The notes beneath the pieces were generated by a model. The model was not told the origin of the DNA, did no database searches, and was given only the letters and a program-made list of their open reading frames with translations. DNA of 64,000 nt. Source: Triplophysa rosa (taxonomy: Eukaryota > Chordata > Actinopteri > Cypriniformes > Nemacheilidae). Both the position numbers and the translations under genes were made by a program. The stretch spans positions 23,553,572-23,617,571 of the forward strand of contig NC_079899.1 in NCBI RefSeq assembly GCF_024868665.1, given 5' to 3'. Of the stretch, positions 48,059-59,608 are shown one piece after another (the stretch's first letter is position 1; every line of letters starts with the position of its first letter).

Positions 48059-48964
48059 TAAAGTAATAGTTCTCCCAAAAATGAAAATTCTGTCATCATT
48101 TGCTCACCCTCATGTCATTTCATACCTGTATGAATTACTTTGTTCTGATGAAGAAAGATATTTGAAGAATGTTAGCAATTTTAAATTTTGTGACATCATT
48201 GACTGCCACAGTAGGAAAAATTAAATGGTAGTCAAAGGTGCCCCAGAAATTTGTGTTCCCAAATTATTCAAAATATCTCACTTTGTGTTCAACAGAACAA
48301 AAAGATATATTTTATTTCCTGCTATGGTAGTGGATGATATCACAAAACTGAAAATTGCCAACATTCTTACAAATATCTATCTTTGTGATTAACAGAACAA
48401 ATACATTTATATAGGTTTGAAACAACCTGAGGGTGAGTAAAGGACCGTGTTGGGTGTAACTAGTTACTAAGTAATTAGTTACTGTAATTTAATTACTTTT
48501 CCCATGAAAAAGTAAAGTAAGGGATTACTCTTATTTTTCTGTAATTTAATTAGTTACTTTTGATGTAATTAAACTAAATACTTTGTGTAATATATGTGTG
48601 TGCAATAGTGGAATTGACATCAAAATTCAAAGTCTAACTTTAAAATCTGTGCTTTAATGTATAATTCTCACTTTTGTAATACTTTGGTCAGTTAATAAGA
48701 GTACTTTATGTAGTTTAATATTATTTATTTTAATTAATTAAAAGAGCCCTTTCATGTCTATCCTTGAATCACTTAACTAATCAAGGTTGATATAGAAAGT
48801 AATAAGTAACTAAATACTTTTTGGAGAGAGTAATTTGTACAGTAATCTAATTACACTATTGAATATGTAATTAGTAACTAGTAATTCATTACTTTTTGAG
48901 AGTAACTTACCCAACACTGGTAAAGGATGACAGAATTTGAATTTTTGCTTGAATTATCCCTTTA
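48059..48964. mobile_element. AAAGGGATA-type MITE interrupted by a hAT element
   Basis: The left part begins AAAGTAATAGTTCTCCCAAA then AATGAAAATTCTGTCATCAT and runs to GGGTGAGTAAAGGA. The right part resumes at GTAAAGGATGACAGAATTTG and ends GAATTATCCCTTT. The hAT element at 48445-48919 sits between, so the MITE is older. Confidence 0.75.
48445..48919. mobile_element. Non-autonomous hAT element, 475 bp
   Basis: The left end is CCGTGTTGGGTGTAACTAGT and the right end GAGAGTAACTTACCCAACAC then TG, inverted with one early mismatch. A perfect 8-bp target-site duplication GTAAAGGA flanks it (48437-48444 and 48920-48927). The interior is full of TAATTAGTTACT subterminal repeats. Its last 66 bp are included in the tandem duplication that follows. 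Confidence 0.9.
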
Positions 48965-50566
48965 AATGAACGCTTTGTAAAACACTGCCGACACAGTTCT
49001 GCCCGGACCACCTGTTTGAACTCAATAAGCCATCCAGGTCTGTCAACTGGACTGCTTACACAGTTTAAGAAAACCTGTNTTGGCTATTCTGCCTGGAGTC
49101 ATGTGGCAGAGCTAAAGGGAAGGAAGGTGTACCTTACCTCACTCCACAAACCACAGAGAGCTTTTATACAAACATTTGCAGGAGAGAATGATCCGGCAGG
49201 TTCAGACAAGCTTTTGTTTCATTCATAGGCAGATCTACAGTATGTGGTTTCCATTACCCTCTCTAAAATGGGGTTTTAGGGTTTTTCATAAAGCTGACAT
49301 GCTTTGAAACGTTTGTGCGGCAAAATGTTGTTGCGTGTTTGAAACGAGACATTATTCGGGGAGAACGTGAAATGGAAAGCATTTGTTTTCCGCTGTTAAT
49401 AATGCAACAAGTTCTTTTGTTCCAATTTGACATTGGGTATTTGGTGCAGTGTGTTTGTTAGCTCAAAAACACCAGCTCCTATCGGTATGCTAATGTTCAT
49501 GTCTGCAAAAACTACTTGGTTCTTTGTAGGAATCGAATGACTTCAAAGTCTAGCTGGCACACCTTCTCTTACTGAGATCATAAGGCTGTGTTCATATGTC
49601 TACTCATTACAGACGTTTATGACACTGGGTGAGAGAGAGACCGAAAACCAATATAATGGAGGAGAATTTGTCCTAGAAAGCAAATTGCACAAGGTGTGTT
49701 CGATGCATCAAGTTTCAGCTGGGGATGTTTAAAGAGGCCTGGTTTTGTCTGCGGTCATGACGTGGACCTCATGTATAATTAGGACATTCTTTTGACGCCA
49801 CTTGTCTTGGGTGGTTTGGTCAGGGTGGGCTTTTTTTAATATGCTTGTTGACCTGGCCCGACTATTCCTAGTACGGTGTCAAAGTTGTGGGATAGTATTT
49901 GGCAACGCTCTCGTATACATATACACATGCACCAACCCCTCGCACAACAAGCTATCCTGGACAGCCCCTCAAACAGAGCAAGTGTGAACTTCTGTCGAGA
50001 TGTGAAATTCAGAGCTAGGGTTGCTAGGGCTTCTTGGCTCTTGGTTAAAGGATACCTTCATTAGGGACTTTGGGACAGATTGATTTGTCCATGTTGTTAG
50101 CTTATTGAACTACTGTTGACCTCTTTGAAGAGCAGTTCAATTATGTGTTGAGTGGTTATATTACTGGTTTGTTGTTGCAACATGAGATAAAGATTTTCTG
50201 ATATCACATGTAAACATTGCATGGGTAGTGGATACACAGCTTTGTGTTTGAAAGCTAAACATTACCTTTTTATAAATTTTGCTGAATGACTTATTGGATC
50301 AGTATATGAACAATTGGCGTTTTATTTCTTACCCAAGCCTTTTTAAATACCAAACATTAGCACTTTACTAACTTTACATCTAGACAAACAAAACAACAGA
50401 AGGCTGGGATAATCACACGCTTGTTTGTGACACAGGAACATGCAAGAAGGCAACTTAAGAACACAAGTTATTGAACAATAACTCCGTAACCAAACCATGG
50501 TTCACTTATTGGAAAGAAGTCCTTGGATTTGAAAGAGGCCCGAATCAAATATAAAAGCACATTCTG
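48854..50566 (+). repeat. 1.71-kb tandem duplication, copy 1
   Basis: The unit starts CACTATTGAATATG inside the hAT element and ends AAAAGCACATTCTG. Copy 2 follows with no gap. I see only two differences: TTGCTTGAAT against TTGCATGAAT, and a one-base length difference at CTGTNTTGG (N at 49079). The short identical frames in the two copies are by-products. Confidence 0.95.
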
Positions 50567-52278
50567 CACTATTGAATATGTAATTAGTAACTAGTAATTC
50601 ATTACTTTTTGAGAGTAACTTACCCAACACTGGTAAAGGATGACAGAATTTGAATTTTTGCATGAATTATCCCTTTAAATGAACGCTTTGTAAAACACTG
50701 CCGACACAGTTCTGCCCGGACCACCTGTTTGAACTCAATAAGCCATCCAGGTCTGTCAACTGGACTGCTTACACAGTTTAAGAAAACCTGTTTGGCTATT
50801 CTGCCTGGAGTCATGTGGCAGAGCTAAAGGGAAGGAAGGTGTACCTTACCTCACTCCACAAACCACAGAGAGCTTTTATACAAACATTTGCAGGAGAGAA
50901 TGATCCGGCAGGTTCAGACAAGCTTTTGTTTCATTCATAGGCAGATCTACAGTATGTGGTTTCCATTACCCTCTCTAAAATGGGGTTTTAGGGTTTTTCA
51001 TAAAGCTGACATGCTTTGAAACGTTTGTGCGGCAAAATGTTGTTGCGTGTTTGAAACGAGACATTATTCGGGGAGAACGTGAAATGGAAAGCATTTGTTT
51101 TCCGCTGTTAATAATGCAACAAGTTCTTTTGTTCCAATTTGACATTGGGTATTTGGTGCAGTGTGTTTGTTAGCTCAAAAACACCAGCTCCTATCGGTAT
51201 GCTAATGTTCATGTCTGCAAAAACTACTTGGTTCTTTGTAGGAATCGAATGACTTCAAAGTCTAGCTGGCACACCTTCTCTTACTGAGATCATAAGGCTG
51301 TGTTCATATGTCTACTCATTACAGACGTTTATGACACTGGGTGAGAGAGAGACCGAAAACCAATATAATGGAGGAGAATTTGTCCTAGAAAGCAAATTGC
51401 ACAAGGTGTGTTCGATGCATCAAGTTTCAGCTGGGGATGTTTAAAGAGGCCTGGTTTTGTCTGCGGTCATGACGTGGACCTCATGTATAATTAGGACATT
51501 CTTTTGACGCCACTTGTCTTGGGTGGTTTGGTCAGGGTGGGCTTTTTTTAATATGCTTGTTGACCTGGCCCGACTATTCCTAGTACGGTGTCAAAGTTGT
51601 GGGATAGTATTTGGCAACGCTCTCGTATACATATACACATGCACCAACCCCTCGCACAACAAGCTATCCTGGACAGCCCCTCAAACAGAGCAAGTGTGAA
51701 CTTCTGTCGAGATGTGAAATTCAGAGCTAGGGTTGCTAGGGCTTCTTGGCTCTTGGTTAAAGGATACCTTCATTAGGGACTTTGGGACAGATTGATTTGT
51801 CCATGTTGTTAGCTTATTGAACTACTGTTGACCTCTTTGAAGAGCAGTTCAATTATGTGTTGAGTGGTTATATTACTGGTTTGTTGTTGCAACATGAGAT
51901 AAAGATTTTCTGATATCACATGTAAACATTGCATGGGTAGTGGATACACAGCTTTGTGTTTGAAAGCTAAACATTACCTTTTTATAAATTTTGCTGAATG
52001 ACTTATTGGATCAGTATATGAACAATTGGCGTTTTATTTCTTACCCAAGCCTTTTTAAATACCAAACATTAGCACTTTACTAACTTTACATCTAGACAAA
52101 CAAAACAACAGAAGGCTGGGATAATCACACGCTTGTTTGTGACACAGGAACATGCAAGAAGGCAACTTAAGAACACAAGTTATTGAACAATAACTCCGTA
52201 ACCAAACCATGGTTCACTTATTGGAAAGAAGTCCTTGGATTTGAAAGAGGCCCGAATCAAATATAAAAGCACATTCTG
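50567..52278 (+). repeat. 1.71-kb tandem duplication, copy 2
   Basis: This copy is 1712 bp and effectively identical to copy 1. The unique flank TCTGTATGCC follows it. It sits in fbxo34 intron 1 and should not alter the protein. No microhomology is visible at the junction. Confidence 0.95.
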
Positions 52279-52672
52279 TCTGTATGCCAAGTGCATTGAA
52301 AATGCACTGACCTTCCTATGCCTGGGTTGAAACGAGAAAACCACATTGTGTTACTTGCATGTTTCTGAGGAAGGGAAGTTATTCTGACGAACCTGGAGGA
52401 AGTGAACCTCTGTGAACTGTAGTATTCTGAGGAAGGCTAACATTTAGATAAACATAAGATCAAAATCATCTTTTGCTTTCATCACAACATGCACTCAGGT
52501 TGGAATGAGGTCCATACTTTTATTTAAAACTGATGGTCCATACATCTATTATTTGTTTTGAAGCAAGCAAGCAGATTGAACCTTTTGTATAAGAGTTAAC
52601 ATGGTCAGTGTCACACATTTGTTTGCATTTGTGTTGTGACCTAGAACTTGAAGTGTAGAATCTTAAAGGGAT

Positions 52673-53660
52673 ACTTCACTATCAAATCAAAATTTCCCCA
52701 TGTTTTACTCGCCCTCAAGGCATCCTAACTGAATATGGTTTTCTTCTTGAAGAATAATGCTGTCGGAGTTATAATACCACGTATCATTTTACTTTCAAGC
52801 GGTAGAATGAGAGTGAATGGGTGTTGATTTTTTGAAGCTCCAAAAAGTGCATCCATCGATCAAAGAACTGCTCTACATGGCTCTGTGGTCTTAAAAAAGG
52901 TCTTCTGAAGCGAATCGATGCGTTTGTTTAAGAGAAATATCCATATGGACAACGCTATTAACGTTGATGTCTAGCTTGTGTCATCTCTCTAATGTGCGGT
53001 TTTTCAGACCACATTCATCAGGAGCCACTGGGATTACTTTTGTGTTCCTTGTATGGGGTTTAAAGACTCTTAGAAAGTAGGGATGTAACGATTCACTCAG
53101 CTCATGATGCGATGCGATTCACGATTCTGATCTCACGATGCGATTTATTCACGATTTACTCACGATTTATTTTAAAAAAATGAGTTGAAACAAATTAGAA
53201 ATGAACAACATCCCTTGCATTATTTCTTAAATGCTTCACGTTTCTTTGAATAATAAAATAATGTTTTATTTCAAATAACAAAACTAAACTGCAATTTTAT
53301 AACAAATTAATAATAGAAAAAGTCTCTTTAATATAAACAAACTAATACTGTCTGTGCTTTTCTTGGATTTTTTTGCATTTAAGAAATATCAGCATCCACG
53401 TTTAGGTTTGCAGTGAAAATAGCGGCCCCTGCTGTTCAAAAAATGTATTGCGATTCAGTTCAAGCCTCAACCGATTTGAATCGTCGCTCATTATAACCGA
53501 TTTTCAACCGGCTCACGGTGAATCGTTACATCCCTATTAGAAAGCCTTTGAGGATTTTATGAACCATGGTTCTGCTAAAAATCTTCTTTACTGTTCTACT
53601 AAAGAAACAATGTCACCTACATTTCGGATGGCCTAAGGGTGATTAAACGGCACACATGCG
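52673..53660. mobile_element. Older MITE-like repeat, interrupted by hAT
   Basis: AAAGGGATACTTCACTATCA on the left begins a family with TTTACTCGCCCTCAAGGCAT. The right end (GGATGGCCTAAGGGTGATTA) is a decayed inverse. A hAT element at 53078-53536 splits it. Confidence 0.5.
53078..53536. mobile_element. Non-autonomous hAT element, 459 bp
   Basis: TAGGGATGTAACGATTCACT on the left and GTGAATCGTTACATCCCTA on the right are inverted repeats. The 8-bp target-site duplication TTAGAAAG is perfect (53070-53077 and 53537-53544). Subterminal CACGATGCGAT and ACGATTTA repeats are present. No coding sequence. Confidence 0.9.
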
Positions 53661-53910
53661 TCATTTAATTACAAATGCTTTAAAATAGACAGACGTTGAA
53701 TCAGGCTGGTTTAGTGGACTCATGTCTTGGACAATTAATGAAAGTTAAGTGCTAATGGTCTGTCTCCATGTGATAATTTTGTCCAAAAATGGATTAATAA
53801 AGACATATAATCTGTAATGTAACAGGGCAAGCAACCCATGTAGAAAACATCAATTTAAAATGTTTGTCGTGTAAAAATAGTTAATTTAGGGGCCTTAAAG
53901 ATTGAATATA

Positions 53911-54536
53911 CAGGTGCTGGTCATATAATTAGAATATCATCATAAGTTGATTTATTTCAATTCCATTCAAAAAGTGAAACTTGTATATTATATTCAATCA
54001 TTACACACAGACTGATATATTTCAAATGTTTATTTCTTTTAATTTTGATGATTATAACTGACAACTAATGAAAATCCCAAATTCAGTATCTCAGAAAATT
54101 AGAATATTACTTAGACCAATACAAAGAAAGGATTTTTAGAAATCTTGGCCAACTGAAAAGTATAAACATGAAAAGTATGAGCATGTACAGCACTCAATAC
54201 TTAGTTGGGGCTCCTTTTGCCTGAATTACTGCAGCAATGCGGCGTGGCATGGAGTGGATCAGTCTGTGGCACTGCTCAGGTGTTATGAGAGCCCAGGTTG
54301 CTCTGATAGTGGCCTTCAGCTCTTCTGCATTGTTGGGTCTGGCATATCGCATCTTCCTCTTCACAATACCCCATAGATTCTCTATGGGGTTAAGGTCAGG
54401 CGAGTTTGCTGGCCAATTTAGAACAGGGATACCATGGTCCTTAAACCAGGTACTGGTAGCTTTGGCACTGTGTGCAGATGCCAAGTCCTGTTGGAAAATG
54501 AAATCTGCATCTCCATAAAGTTCTCCATAAAGCTAC
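53911..54536 (-). mobile_element. Truncated Tc1/mariner-like transposon
   Basis: Only the 3' part of the element remains. The outer end CAGGTGCTGGTCATATAATT follows a TA dinucleotide. On the minus strand, 54194-54484 (and open further to about 54515) encodes the C-terminal part of a Tc1-type transposase: FQQD holds the second catalytic Asp, and SPDLNPIENLW holds the final acidic residue. The N-terminal DNA-binding part and the other inverted repeat are missing. The break lies at a short duplicated CTCCATAAAG. It is not mobile by itself. Confidence 0.9.
54194..54515 (-). pseudogene. Tc1-type transposase fragment
   Basis: About 107 codons remain, from GDADFIFQQD to the stop after KGAPTKY. The family's full length is about 340 residues, so roughly one third is present. 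The helix-turn-helix region and first catalytic Asp are absent. The frame is undisturbed, so the truncation is fairly recent or the copy is well preserved. Confidence 0.85.
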
Positions 54537-56366
54537 ATATAAATTATTATTATAATCATTACATTTTCTCTATCACTCATAACACTTTCAACATTGAAAG
54601 ACATCTCTGTTTGCTAGGGCAGCTAAAAAAAATGCCCTATTGTATTGCAAGAGGTGTGTGTGGTTCTTTGATTTACGGGCTTTAGTTTATTACAAGTTCA
54701 GAGATCTGGAAAGATCTATCAACGCTATTGTAGCTGCTGATCTGTTTTAGATGGCCTGGAAAGGACATTGTGCAAGTTTAACAGGCACCCCACCCCTACT
54801 TTTGAACCACAGCCATTGTTTTTGGAGAGCTTGAGCAAGTTCAGGTATATTGTAGGAAATGGTAAGAGAGGTCCTTGGACCTTTAAACGTGTGTGTGTGT
54901 GTGTGTGTGTGGACCTATTGTGTGCTTTTATTTGTATAGCTTATTTGTTTTCCTTACGTCATAGGATGTAAAGTGTGCAGTTTGTGTACAAAAGTACATG
55001 CTGGTGGGTATGGAGCAGTCACCACCCATATGATTTTTGGGCTTCCTCCCATTTTAAAGTAGTGATGCGAAAGTAATTGAATTGCCTTTTGGCTCCTTAT
55101 CATACTTTATTTATTATCATATTTATCTTCTCTGACAGGTGCACACGTGCTTTTAAGAACAGCCCGCATGACCCGGCCAATCACAGCTGCTTAAATGAAA
55201 TTCTGGAGGGTGTCAGTCAGACCAATAAAACCACGTGCTGTTCTAGGACGAAGACTGTGTACATATTACCCTCTGTAATGGAATACTGTGTGAATGTTGG
55301 AGCAAAGGAATTTACAATGGAATGAGTGAAGAATAGCTTGGATGCATGTGAGTAACTTTTAAACATAACTGTGTAAGAAGAATGAATCTAGTGTTTTTAG
55401 TGTCGATTGTGGATCCGCCTCGAGAACAGCATGAACATGCCAGAACTTGGAGTGCATGGATAAGAATGAGGTTGGACGGTGGAGCAAAAGGAAATTAAGT
55501 TTATCTCCGCTTCGTTTCGGTCTCTATGTTGAGACCATGTAATCTTGTCCTTGCTAGTGAGCTCAGCCAGTGCCCGTTTTATTAGCCAGTGTTTCTGTAA
55601 GGGCTTATGAATGGGACGCTAGGAAACCGTTCCAAAATCTTTTTGCGAGCTTATCTGGTTTTCATGGGTGATGCACTCTTTTCAGAACAAACTGCTTTGC
55701 TTCTTTTCCAGCCCCTGAAGAGACAATAGACATGATATTCAGAGCCATGCATGCGTTTTATTTAGCTTTTTTCCAGATCTCTTATCTGTGCTATTTTGTT
55801 TCTTTTATTCATTGTAATCATTAGAGCTGTAGATAATTTTTAATATTGTTCAATATACGTTCACATGTATCTTTTACAGGTTTAATTTGGTATCACAACA
55901 TTATATTTTTGTGGAAAAGGTTGGATATAGTTAGATATAGAAGTAGTTTTTTGCATAACGTAATGCATATTATCTGGACAGATTTGAACAAAACGGTGCT
56001 GTGACCCAGTTTGTTTGAGATTCTGATTTTATATGCCTCTTCTCATCAATGCTCTGTCTTTTATCTGGGTTACTGGGTCTCTCCTTATGATAAAGCCTGG
56101 TTATTTTTAAATTACACCCCCACCAGCTTTTGCTGCATATTGCATCGGCCATTGCAATTATTCTTTTAGCATGAAATACAGACTAGCCATAACCATTCAT
56201 CCATAACCAAAGTCATTTTTATGTATCCACTGCTTTATGAGTTAAGGTTTACATTTTTGCATTTATTTTGCAGCCGCTGTTTCCCAATGTGAATTACAAA
56301 TATAGTTGTAAGATGAATACTACAGAAAACCGTTTCTCAATGTTTTTCATTAATGTTGTTTTGTAG
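54537..56366. other. fbxo34 intron 1, right part
   Basis: No exon or RNA gene is supported apart from the (GT)n run at 54889. Short open frames at 54768-55325 have no domain. Confidence 0.4.
54889..54911 (+). repeat. (GT)n microsatellite
   Basis: A pure GT dinucleotide run of about 11 units. Confidence 0.9.
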
Positions 56367-56520
56367 TGTGACTGGAGTCCTGATCTCTTCTGCTGGGAGA
56401 CATCGCTCGCACTGGAGGAAGGAACCTAATGCCTCAGAAATGTGAAACTATCAGCTACTTCAACCCCACCCCTTACCGGGAACCACGGTTACGAGCCTCC
56501 AGTCCGTCATCAGTCTGGAG
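56367..56520 (+). other. fbxo34: Putative fbxo34 exon 2, possibly coding
   Basis: The exon is bordered by TTGTTTTGTAG at its left and CTGGAG followed by GTAATT at its right. It contains an ATG at 56429 with two upstream in-frame stops. If spliced to the acceptor at 59598, this frame stays open and joins in frame with the MHLKPY start of fbxo34, adding 34 residues. The ATG context is weak (C at -3), so it may be a leaky upstream start or a real N-terminal extension. Confidence 0.6.
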
Positions 56521-56549
56521 GTAATTGCTACTTTCTGCACTAAATTCTA

Positions 56550-57179
56550 TAGACTACTTTACAAGATGTAAACGCTGGTCCTGAAGCACTTTTTTTGATT
56601 GGTTATAAATGTTCTGTTGGTTGTATTTTAAGGTTGTTTTAAAAACTGAAACTGGAAGTACTTCTAGACAAAGATATTATTATTATTATTAATAACAAGA
56701 TGCGCCACTGCCGTTACAATGAATGGCAAGGAATGACAAACTCAATATTGCCACTCATGTGAAGGAAGTCCCACCTTCCAGTAAAACGAGCCAATCATCA
56801 ATCAGTAAAGACAGATAATTCACTGGGGCGGGGCTCTCGTGAGGCGCTTGCCAGCCTGTGGGTTGGCGCAGTAGATGAGGCGACCTCGAAAAATGTGTTT
56901 TTTAGTGCAATTTAAGCTTAGCAAACCAAAGTTATGATACAGTTCATGTCATGTTTCATTATTGATTGGAAAAATGCTGTTTAATTGTGATTTTTGCCAG
57001 CAATTTTAGAAATATAGGCCTTCCCCCATTCAAGTAGATAGGACTGTGGACTTGCTATGACGTTAATAACTGCAAAGAGGTGTTGCAAACATGGCAGCCG
57101 AGTGGCAAGACATCCGTAAACTGACTTTGTTCTAGACCAACGTTGGACCAGCGTATTTACGTCTTCCGAAGTGGTCTAC
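56550..57179. mobile_element. MITE with TAGACCACTTC ends, long copy
   Basis: The left TAGACTACTTTACAAGATGT and right CGTCTTCCGAAGTGGTCTA are inverted. GGTCCTGAAGCACTT and AACTGAAACTGGAAGTACTT match the 21431-21650 copy. The middle holds about 400 bp not found in that copy. It begins only 29 bp after the exon 2 donor. Confidence 0.7.
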
Positions 57180-59598
57180 ATTTAGAGGATATTTTCATGG
57201 TGATTTCGTAAAAGTCTCCGTTTTAGTTAGATCCATATTGGGTTGTCACACTAAATTTCCTAAAAAACAGACTCATGTTTCATCTGTTCTATGGATGTAG
57301 ACCTTTTTCTTTGGCTTGAGTTAGAGAGGCAACAACAACAAATCATCTTGTTACAACAGGTTTTTGAAATAAGACCCTCTAAAGGATTTAATGGAAATGC
57401 AGTGCACCCACTTGCATTGGAGCCATGTGCTAGCTATTAACACCTACACTTTGAGCCATGGTGCTCAGACAAGTAACGTAGGTTATGGTTCAGTTTGTGT
57501 AATATCCGGAATCCTAATTTCATCTCGTGTCCTTACTTTATTTTAGTTTATATGACTTTGCGGGTGAAGATTACTTCATGCTTTTTATCAGGGCCTTATG
57601 CCATGGGCATCTTGTTTAAGATGGTGGGTGGATGGGTGGATAAGAGAATAAGCCATTTTGTATGTTTTAGTAGGGTTGTGTTGCCATCTTGTCTATAATT
57701 ACTCCTCCTTTGTTGTGCATGTCTCTAAGCTATGACTACATGAGCTATAGGTTACGGCAACGTGGAGACGTGTGGAGACTTGGATGCTCAGTCACTGCTT
57801 TACGAGGAACACAGAGTTACGAAATAATTGGAGCAAAGTAGACTTCATAGTCGTGACATCACCCTAATTTTTTTTCCTGTGAGTTGGACAGTTTCTCTTA
57901 TAGATGAAATCATGAGCGTTTACAAGGGGAGCAAAAAATCTCCTGTTAACCGAGGCATTGTGCTGATTTCCGTATAAGCTCACCTCATGTTTTGACATTT
58001 ACCCCCTTCCTTGTTTTGCTTTTTACTTGTGGGTATTTGTGTTCTTTTTACACAATGATGTTGTTTTTTTGCCTTTAAACTATCATTGACTCACGTGCTC
58101 TGGCACACGGTCTTAAGGAAAGTTTGAGTTGTGGGTGCGTTGAGGGCGAAGGCTGGGAGGGGGCTGTGTTTTTTTGCCAGGTTGTGTAATGGGTAAAAAT
58201 CAGTATTTGAGCACCAGATACGAGCTGGCGTGTCTCCAGGGTAATCATACTCGAGTCCAGAAATGTGTTCTACGAACTGGGAGGTTCTTTAGATATTGTG
58301 CAGCAATTTGCTTTTGATTTAAGTTCTTTGATTTAGATTCTTTTGTTTTTCTTCTATTCAGTCAATATACAAATTTGTGTCTGGTCAAATTGGATGCGTA
58401 ATTTATGTTTTGTGAATAAAAAATACAGAGAAGAAAAGCAAGCACCATTGGCTCCAAATCTGTTGGCATCTGTTTTCAATGCTGACATTTTCAAACGCAT
58501 TACAGTACTTTTTCTTCTTTTCTATGTCAGCTAGATGCCCAACTGTTGAATTTAAAAGCCCCTCATTCAAAAGAATGTTTGAGATTTGTTGACACAGAAC
58601 CTTGGCAAGAACAGGAAGTTCAAGGCCAGGTTGTGCCAGGAAATGTGAGTGCGCCCTGTATTCAAAGCTACAGTTAACTTGCCTTTTATGTGGCGCCACA
58701 TTTTATCCAAGACGTTAGTTCAACCAAATAATTCTGAATCTTACAGATTGGACTCTCCCACTGTTTGACACAAAAGAACGTTGACACCACAAAAGAGGTG
58801 CTGGGCTATGCAAGTTTTCCAAGGACACACCAAATGGTATTCGCACTGCTCAATGGACATGCCACTTTCCATGTTTGCCATCCAATAAATGGATGCAGCC
58901 CACATACCCTGCCTCCTTTTTGAGCAAGCCAGATTGCCTCCTACTCATGGCTCCGCTCCGAAATAACAGTGCACACTCTGAATGCCAACCCAAGTTAAGT
59001 CACGTGAGAATCCCCGTACCCCTTTATCAGGTCTGAGTCTGCCATTGAAGAATGCCTTATATGCACTTGTGTCTGTGAGCGTTCATGCCTGCTGCTGTTT
59101 GTGGTGATGCAGGGTTGTTTGTGGGACAGCTGGGTCAGTGTCAGCTGAGTGCTTGTGTACGTTCCCAGCTGTGTCTGGACCTGGGTGACTCTGCTCCCAT
59201 TATGTCAGCCTAAGGGCAGGAGGGAACAGCTACCCCTTGTGCTAACTATGAAACGTTTTCTGCCTGAGAAGCTTTTTGCCATTCTGCACACTATCTAGCA
59301 AACTAGGTCCCATATGAATTCTGAAGAATCACTAATAGTTGTCGCTAGTAAATTTTTGTTCCAGATACATTTCTACATTCTTTTTAGGTCAACATTTGAA
59401 GTTTGTTGCAACTGATATGCAAATGAATGAAAAGGTTTTTTGAAATGGAATTGTTGTGCTATTGTCCTCAAGGTCACATTTTGACTCATCTTCAGTGACT
59501 AAAAAATTCTAACGTTAATGTTACCTTTGTGACTGTTGGTGAGTTATGTGGCACACCTTGGACTCATTAAGTTCTTTTTTTGTGTGTGTTTTGCTCAG
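57180..59598. other. fbxo34 intron 2
   Basis: No additional exon, RNA gene or clear transposon can be supported. The acceptor TTTTTTTGTGTGTGTTTTGC then TCAG closes the intron at 59598. Confidence 0.5.
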
Positions 59599-59608
59599 GT
59601 TTGCCACC

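Noticed and set aside
49802..51776. Pairs of identical 61- and 62-codon frames
   Set aside because: They recur only because the 1.71-kb block is duplicated; no domain or expression signal is present.
59546..59608. Upstream extension of fbxo34 within the same genomic frame (MWHTLDSL...)
   Set aside because: This stretch is intron: the polypyrimidine tract and acceptor AG end at 59598, and the true start lies in a perfect Kozak context at 59609.
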